Source: Thysanoteuthis rhombus (Eukaryota; Mollusca; Cephalopoda; Oegopsida; Thysanoteuthidae). Taken from it: a DNA stretch of 64,000 nt. Below are positions 57,143 to 64,000 of the stretch, in pieces. Position 1 is the first letter of the stretch. Every line of letters starts with the position of its first letter. The stretch lies in NCBI GenBank assembly GCA_963457665.1, contig OY735207.1:44039179-44103178 (forward strand). Reading direction: 5' to 3'. The notes under the pieces are model-generated. The model saw only the letters and a program-made list of their open reading frames with translations. It was not told the DNA's origin and ran no database searches. Position numbers and translations under genes: made by a program.

Positions 57143-57361
57143 ATGATGCCACCCCATGCAGTTGAGGCTTTGCTCAACATTTCCAAGTGGCAGTGGCACA
57201 TTGCAAACATTAAGGTTAAATACCAGCCTTCTTGCATTCTGCTTGCAGATGCGGTGCCAGGCCTAATCCCAAGATCTAATGGTCAGTTAACTGCCAATCA
57301 CCACCTTCCAATTGTCAAACATCTGAATTTTCTATCTCTCACATATGCACAACCACAGTGA
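57143..57361 (+). mobile_element. Possible Ty3/Gypsy RNase H end fragment
   Basis: The frame includes HAVEALLNISKWQWHIANIK and ILLADAVPGLI. This resembles the end of Gypsy RNase H, where a RIERMLLxLxxYxxxIxYxxG stretch is followed by LLADALSR. Only about 50 residues fit and the match is by eye. It is on the opposite strand to the larger Gypsy copy that follows. Confidence 0.35.
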
Positions 57362-58139
57362 GGTCAAATATCAGCTTCTACCTTAACTTACATACACAAA
57401 CTTACTGATGCATTCGCACACTTGTTAGAACTGTAGGTGCATTGCTACACTAGATGTATTTTGGTACTCACGCCCATTGCAAATAAAGAAAAATATGCAT
57501 TTTTTAAACTTTTTTCTCCTTTCTACACCCAGATGGTAACTCAGCATCCACTCTGGTCAAAGGTTTATCACATGCTTAGCTGTGTTTTGGGATATTAGTG
57601 ATCCATCAGGAAAAATTGTACATGGTCAAATTCTTCATTGTTATACGAGCAAAAAAAACAAAAACATGAGGTCAGTTTTACAAATTTCCCCCCAAAATAA
57701 TTCTCTGGAACTGCTATTCTGGAAGTTGAAAAATCAAATGTTCATTCCTTGAGTAGAAAATGCATTGACAGATAAAGATTAGAGTTGTAGTCATTTTTCA
57801 AGTCTTTGAAATGTCCATCCATGTACGCAAAGTGATACATAGAACGAGGTATGGACAAAACATACCTTAACCTTCGACCAATGAAAAAAAAAAAAGAATT
57901 CTTGAAATAGGACAAATATCGATAGTTTTGATTTCTGACTCGTCGAAGTCTCTGTAAATGTCTGTCCGTACACAGCAAATATATAGAAAGAGGTATGAAA
58001 TAAACATATCCTATTCTAGAACATAAACTAGACTTGCTGGTGCGACCACTAATCCCTTATCCGTTCTGAAATTGTATCTGATGGTCTTAACTAGTATACT
58101 GACTTTATTCTGAACCCTATTTGTCTTGTCATCTTAGCG
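57362..58139. other. Noncoding; possibly the 3' flank or LTR zone of the Gypsy element
   Basis: Two diverged direct copies occur near 57800-57860 and 57940-58000. They share a TTTGAAATGTCCATCC/CTGTAAATGTCTGTCC segment and an ATAGAACGAGGTATG/ATAGAAAGAGGTATG segment. No coding region is seen. Confidence 0.35.
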
Positions 58140-61100
58140 TGTTTCTACTTAACGCGGGCGAGTAACTACGCCTGTCAGAATTTCCGTTAGCAACTCCGAT
58201 GTTTTGAACTTCTATACCTGGATAATTTTTTGCAAAGTCGGCAATCCTCTCTGCAATTTCTCTCTCGAATAATGGAATTGTTTTCTTCGGTCGGATAAGC
58301 ACGTTGTCTCCGGCACCATTCTAAATTCTTCAGCTGATTTAGGTGGTTCTATTGCGAAGATAGCCAGCATGAGTTTACGAGATTGCCTCAATGAGCTGAT
58401 ACTTTATTTTGTAGGAAACTGGCCCCGTTTTTGTCTTTGACTATATATTATGGTCTCTACCGCTGGTCTTATTCATCCCCTTTTCTATTGTTTTTATTTT
58501 AGACTTCAGTAGTCTTACTATCGAAGTTCTCCTGTTGTTGTTTCTTCTATCCTTAGTAACGTTTTCTCATATTTTAACGAAATCTCTGTTCCTGGAAGGC
58601 GATTCGTTGAAGTTAAACCTCGTAGTACAGTCGTCTCGGTCTTCATATATTATAAGTAATACTACTATATTATGAACCAATTTATACGATGTAGATTTAG
58701 TTGCATCTTTCTCGTTAAATCTAATTACTGCTAGAGTTCGATTTAGATGTATATCCTCAGATTGTTCTTTATCTGCAACCCTTTTATCTAAAATATCATG
58801 CATTGTTCCATGGAATCTTTCTACTCTACGTTTACTCTTATAAAAAGACATAGTGACGTTATTAAAATCCTAATTTCTCCAGTGTTTCTCTCATAAATCG
58901 ATTAAATTTTCCAGTACCATTATCCGAAACTATTTTTAGGGGAGCACTAAAACCTGGAAATATTTCATCTATCAACGGGGTAGCTACTGTTTCCGCTTTC
59001 TTGATAAGTGCCACGAAAGCCTCCGGCCAACAACTGTATAGATCGATGAAGTTAACAATGTATTGATTACCCAACGATGACCAAGGATGGGATCCTGAAA
59101 CATGCACTGCAATTTTAGCAAATGAATACGAGGCAAGTCGATCTCCTGCATTCTAGGATTAACTTTTTTTTAGATTCATGGTTTGACAAGGGACACATGT
59201 ACTGACATGTTTTACTATATCCCTAAACATTTAGGGCCAGAATTAATTTTCTCTGCTCGCTTTATGATATTCATCGACTTTCGAGTGACCATTTTCATTA
59301 TGGTACCAGATTATCAGCCCTTCCTAGAATACAGATAAATCGTAAAAGACTTCATCCAATAAGACATATTTATTTTCCTCCGTAGTAGAGCCATCTCCCA
59401 CCCTAAGTCGATGCTTAAGGTCCCTGGTTTCCTTGAAGGCATCTTGTTCTTCTATTTTTATGTCGACACCCGTCATTTGTGGTTTTATTTCATTAGTATG
59501 TGGCGCCTCTTCAAAGCGATTGCAAGGTCTGTAGGTTCAAATTCGCTAGAGTTAATTACCGCGACCTCATTTGTACGGTCACATATATATCTAAGGGTTT
59601 AAAATCATGATCCACCAATGGATTGAGGGAGAGAAATGAAAGACCCCCCCTGTTAAATATTTTATCTTGGATAGGAGACTTCGGTATATATTCTAATGGC
59701 TTACGATAGCTGAAAATAGTACATTTGATATTATGCAGGTTGTGGTCTAATTTCTGAAGCGAATAAAAAATGGCAAATGCTTCTTTTTCTATTGTTGACC
59801 TGCATATGAAAAAAATTTTTTTCTGTCTTTGCCTTCAGCTGAGTCAAATTGAAGTGTGTAAGACGCGCAACCGCTGCAAAATCTGATGCACGTAAACAGG
59901 TTTTAGGGTTTATTCGGGTTTGGCTAAGCTAGCATTGACACTTTCAATTGACTATTTTTTTAGAGAATCAAAAGCACGTTGGTAGCTCTGTCCTTTTGAA
60001 ACAAGCGTGTTTTCGCGTTATCTTTATTAGGAGCTCTGCAATGGTTGAAAAAATTGGGATAAATCGTCGACAATAAGAGCACATCTCTATAGAACTATGC
60101 ACGTTCCATGCAGTTCTAGCCATTGCAAGAGAACGAATTGCTTAACTGGTTTGATGCCTCGCTATTAAGAGTTTCCTTTGTATTTCTTCCTGAAATAATT
60201 CATATTTAGGCAATTTCAGTTTAAGGTTGTGTCTACAGAGCTGGTTAAACCCATTTTGAATATTACTTAGATGCTCATCTATTGGCAAGAAGATCTGGAT
60301 ATCATTTATATAAGCTAGTGCATACTTATAATACCCTCCAAAACTATCGATACCAATGCCTGGAAAATAGTGGGTGCAGTCATCAACCTAAAGGGCATAC
60401 CATTGGAATGTAGAAGTTCAACCTACTATTATCCAGATTTTTTATTAAGTTTTGAATATCTAGCCTCACCTACGCTGGCCAAGATATCATCAATAACGGT
60501 TATGAAGTATGCATCATGACTTGTAATGTTAAAAGCTCTGAAATCGACGCAAAATCTTTATGAACTGCCTTTTTTTGTTTTTGGTACTAACCCAGTTGGA
60601 AACGACCAACGACTACAGGGCCTCTTGTGAAAGGATAGACATTTGCTGATGCCCCAGGCTGGTTACATCTTAAGTGATGTTCAGGATTCTTTGGTGTTAC
60701 GGGTCATCCAAGTTCAAACACCCTCCCCCAGATGACCCCACCGTGGTTGATTAGACCCTAGTGTGCGTCCAGATGGCTAGGTATTAGCATCCCATTATTC
60801 CCCTATTTCCAGCTCCATCCTCTTCGAGGATCTCTCCGTTGCCTAGTTGATACCGCAAATGGCTCTCCTTTTCACAACGATATTTCTATTTAAACTATTT
60901 GCCACATAGAACTCGTGTCTGGCTGAACCGGCTTGACAGTCAATCAAGTCAAACAGAAATGCAACCTAACTTTTCTGTCTTTGATCGTTGGTCTCTGTTG
61001 GATAGTGTTGAACATTCGTCTGTGGATTATCTAGATCTCTGCCCCACAATGGATCGTAGCCCTGAAGCGTGCATCTTGAAAAGTAATGATATTTGTGCTG

Positions 61101-61975
61101 AGATTACCAGTAACTATTTTTAGTGTCGGAACGTCCGCCGACTACGACAGACGATACTTGTTTCCCGAACAGTGGGACATTGACTTTTGACATAACCTTT
61201 CCTGCCACATCGCCAGCAAAGGCTTTCGATTGGATGGGTGGTTTTCTTCATGTCTATTCCTACCACCCGACGGTCTGGCTTTAAGATTACCTTTAAGTGG
61301 TTTCCGATTGCTATATACCCCTATTTCCCTTTCGTTGTATTTATTCACAGCTCGTACATCGAAATGTCGCCTGTGATAATCGATTTCCATCGGTTCATGG
61401 AATCTCCTAACTCCAGCGTGGGATAGCAATGTGGTTGTTTTTAATATTATCATAACCACCTCTTCTAAAGTATTCGGATCATGCCTAATCACTGTTAGCA
61501 TTTCTATATTTCTTAATCCCCTCCTAGATATGTTAACTAGTTGTTTCTCCATTTCGAGGCTTTTATTAGTCTATCCCTGGAAAGTTTTACCATACAAGGA
61601 AATAATCCTGTATTTGGATTCACCCACACTGCGGCTCAATGTGCGTAAGTCGACGCAGCACTTTCATGAGGTCTATGGCGACCCCGAAACATTCATCTAA
61701 TACTCTCTTTAACTCAGCCTAATTGGTATCGACACGAGGAAGATTTTTCATGAGATCCCCGGAAATCTGGTAAGCTAGGTGTGCTCTCCTTTCTTTGGTT
61801 ATTTGTGCAGTGAGGAAATATTTTTTCTACATCCTTATGTTAGATATGCATCTTCATCCCCTTCGAACCAAGTGTTACTAGCTAGAGTGGTTTTTATCCA
61901 GGCAGCATTTCAATTAAAATCACCTAACGATCTGATCTTGTTTGTCAGGTGCGCTATTACGTTAGTGAAGGTTTG
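58140..61975 (-). mobile_element. Degenerate Ty3/Gypsy retrotransposon (gag-PR-RT-RNase H-integrase)
   Basis: The element reads from high to low coordinates, and every domain is broken by stops and frameshifts. Gag lies at about 61960-61140, ending in a CCHC-type knuckle near 61200 with Tyr in place of His (CWRCGRKGY...C). A protease-like HEFYVANSLNRNIVV lies near 60900. RT at about 60650-60160 has MPFRLMTAPTIFQAL and a catalytic AYINDI in place of YxDD. RNase H lies at about 59900-59560 (ASDFAAVARLTHF, EKEAFAIFYSL). The integrase zinc HHCC is at 59330-59150 and the DDE core at 59107-58567 (FIDLYSCWPEAF, VSDNGTG, VERFHGTMHDIL). The domain order gag-PR-RT-RH-IN is diagnostic of Ty3/Gypsy. No flanking LTR was identified. 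It cannot encode working proteins. Confidence 0.75.
58567..59107 (-). pseudogene. Gypsy integrase core, frameshifted
   Basis: Two abutting minus-strand frames (59107-58862 and 58851-58567) carry the first Asp (NFIDLYSCWPEAF), the second Asp (VSDNGTG) and, after a frame change, the Glu region (RVERFHGTMHDIL). This is the best-preserved part of the element. Confidence 0.7.
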
Positions 61976-64000
61976 TGGGGCCCATGATATTAGAGAAAGA
62001 AAACATCAAATGGGACATCATTGGTATTAACGAAATGAGAAGACCAGATATTCCAAATCTACGCCCCCACTTAGCAATCAACCAATGAAGAAATAAACAA
62101 CATCTATGATGACTTGAGCTCCCTATTACAAGATGCCAAAAAGTACTTCAACATCATCATGGGAGATTTCAATACACAAGTAGAACAAGGAAGCGAATGC
62201 TACATTGTAGAATTCAGATACAAAAGACGGAACGAGAGAGGTGAAGATCTTGTAAACTTTGTATTCATGATTTTGGAGCCTTTTGCAGTTGCATTCTTAA
62301 ACGAAACCCAATAGAAAATGGACTTGGAAGAGCCCCAACTATGAAGCCAAAAACAAAATAGACTACATCCTAATGGACAAAAGCGACACCATCAAAGATA
62401 TTCAAATTCTAATCCAAGTTGATAAAGGAAGCGACCATGGAATAGTAAGATGTAAGATACAAGTAAACACCAATAAAGAAAGCAGAAAAATGTTCCACAC
62501 CAAATTGCAACCACTAAACATACCAAATGAACTCATCCAATCCTTCAAGCTAGAATTGAAAAACAGATATAAAACCCTTACCGAAGGAAACGACTCCAAA
62601 ATCACATGAACTCCACAGCAAAATAACAACCTATCTAATAGGAGCTGCCATTGTGTTTAAACCAAGAAACACACAGACCATTGCAAAATCTTGGACAAAA
62701 CTAGGAAACTCATAGAAAAGTGCAGAAACCGCTAACAACAAGGGAGAAAATAGAGACCTAACTAAAAAAAAAACCAAAAAAAAACCCAAACAATCAAAAA
62801 GAAACTAAGAGAAGACCAAAAGAAACAAATAACTAGCATACACAAAGAAAATGGAGACATAACAACAGACAGACAGAATTGTCGAACGCACCCAAGGATT
62901 CTACCAAGAACTTCACTCTTCAACACACAGGCAACAAAACAATGACCAGCATACGCAAGACATTGACAATCAGTTCAAAAACATCCCAGAACTTACACTA
63001 TGGGAGGTAAAACAAGCCATCAAACAGACAAAAGAAAGAAAAGCCCCTGGACCAGATAACATAACCATCAATCTGCTCAAAAGAGCTGGCAAGATCGTCA
63101 GCAAAAAACTAGCTATTCTTTTCAACTTGTGTTTAAAACAGAGTAAAGTCTCAAAAGACTGGAACATGGCAATCATAATGCTTCTACATAAAAAATGAAA
63201 TCCCAAAGACCTAAACAACTACAGACCTATAAGCCTACTCAACTGCATCACAGAAAAATTATCACGAACTGGATCACTAAAACACTAGATGAAAACCAAC
63301 CATGGGAACAGGCTGGATTTAAAAGAAGCTACCCGACAATGGACCATGTCTATTCAATAAATCAGCTGGAAGAGAAAGCAGCAGAATATAAATGCAACAG
63401 CAAGTGGCATTTTGTAAACTTCAAGAAGGCATTTGACAGTAGAAATTCCCATGGTTACAAAGACCATCACTGTAGAAGGTGTAGACCTTGTATACGTCAA
63501 AGTGCAGCAACATATATACAATCACAGCAACTCCTTTATCAGACCACATAAAGACTCTGAACCCTTCCAGCTTCAAAAAGGAGTAAGATGTGATACCAGC
63601 TCATGTGAACTTGTCACAGCCTAGCTCGAGATGATCTTTCGAAACTTGGACTGGGAAAATAGAGGAATCAAAATAGACAGTAAATATCTGAGCAACCTCA
63701 GATTTGCAGAGAACCTATATGACCTCCAACTAATGCTAGATGAACTAAACAAAGAAAGAAAAAAGTTGGCATGCACATAAAATGAAAGTCATGTGCAACA
63801 ATCATATCAAGAATAAAAACATAACTGTCAAAATCGAAGATCCAAAACTGGGAAAAGCAGACCATTACATCTACCTAGGACAACAAATCTATGAAATTCA
63901 CAAAAGAAGAAATCAAGCAAAGAATCAGTCTAGGATGGTAAGCCTTCGGCAGAGCTAGCAAGCTCAACCTTCAAAAACAAGACAATCCCAATAATCCTAA
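61976..64000 (+). mobile_element. RTE-type non-LTR retrotransposon, truncated and decayed, runs off the window
   Basis: The plus strand encodes, in shifting frames, an apurinic-like endonuclease (IKWDIIGINEMRR near 62005; IIMGDFNTQVEQGSE near 62155; a WTWKSPNYEAKNKIDYIL segment near 62320; GSDHGIVR near 62430). A reverse transcriptase follows: KERKAPGPDNITINLLKRAG near 63030, LNNYRPISLLN near 63210, QAGFKRSYPTMDH near 63310, HFVNFKKAFDS near 63410, then LRFAENLYD where active copies have FADD. The C-terminal YIYLGQQI segment is near 63870. This order is typical of RTE elements. Frameshifts, stops, Asp-to-Asn in the A motif and loss of the FADD Asp pair make it inactive. Confidence 0.8.

Overview
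This is eukaryotic, almost certainly invertebrate animal, DNA. It is AT-rich, with GT-AG introns, many microsatellites, long homopolymer T runs, and remains of at least six transposon types (Ty3/Gypsy, RTE, an L1/Tx1-like LINE, hAT, mariner, tRNA-like SINE). The species cannot be fixed from sequence alone. A vertebrate-type choline dehydrogenase together with abundant HTH_48 mariners and RTE elements would fit a marine invertebrate such as a mollusc, annelid or crustacean.

Layout. 1-30.6 kb is gene-poor: LINE and mariner fragments at the left edge, a Ty3/Gypsy-like solo LTR at 4.3-5.25 kb, hAT MITEs at 12.07 and 16.16 kb, a 320-bp foldback element at 15.0 kb, several diverged repeat families, and one promoter-plus-first-exon candidate at 9.93-10.22 kb. 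30.7-37.3 kb holds a well-supported multi-exon gene encoding two tandem HAD-hydrolase domains. Its second intron contains a SINE-like tandem array, a hAT element with an 8-bp target-site duplication, and a hairpin. 37.9-38.36 kb is a homogeneous 33-bp minisatellite. 45.06-46.84 kb is an uninterrupted choline dehydrogenase (CHDH) reading frame on the same strand. 47-57 kb is noncoding AT-rich DNA with paired repeats. 57.1-64 kb is a graveyard of Ty3/Gypsy (minus strand) and RTE (plus strand) elements; the RTE begins where the Gypsy gag homology stops.

How the genes may work together. CHDH oxidises choline to betaine aldehyde on the way to the osmolyte and methyl donor betaine. The HAD gene upstream ends exon 3 in phase 1. 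A splice acceptor 5 bases before the CHDH ATG would join it in frame (HAD-HAD-CHDH, about 1111 residues). A competing acceptor at 37269 instead gives a short tail and a stop (525 residues). Whether the two are separate genes or one alternatively spliced locus cannot be settled from DNA alone. If they are joined, a choline-phosphate phosphatase coupled to choline oxidation is an attractive but unproven idea. The second HAD domain has lost key catalytic residues, and the two domains share an intron at the same position and phase, so the tandem arose by an intron-carrying duplication.
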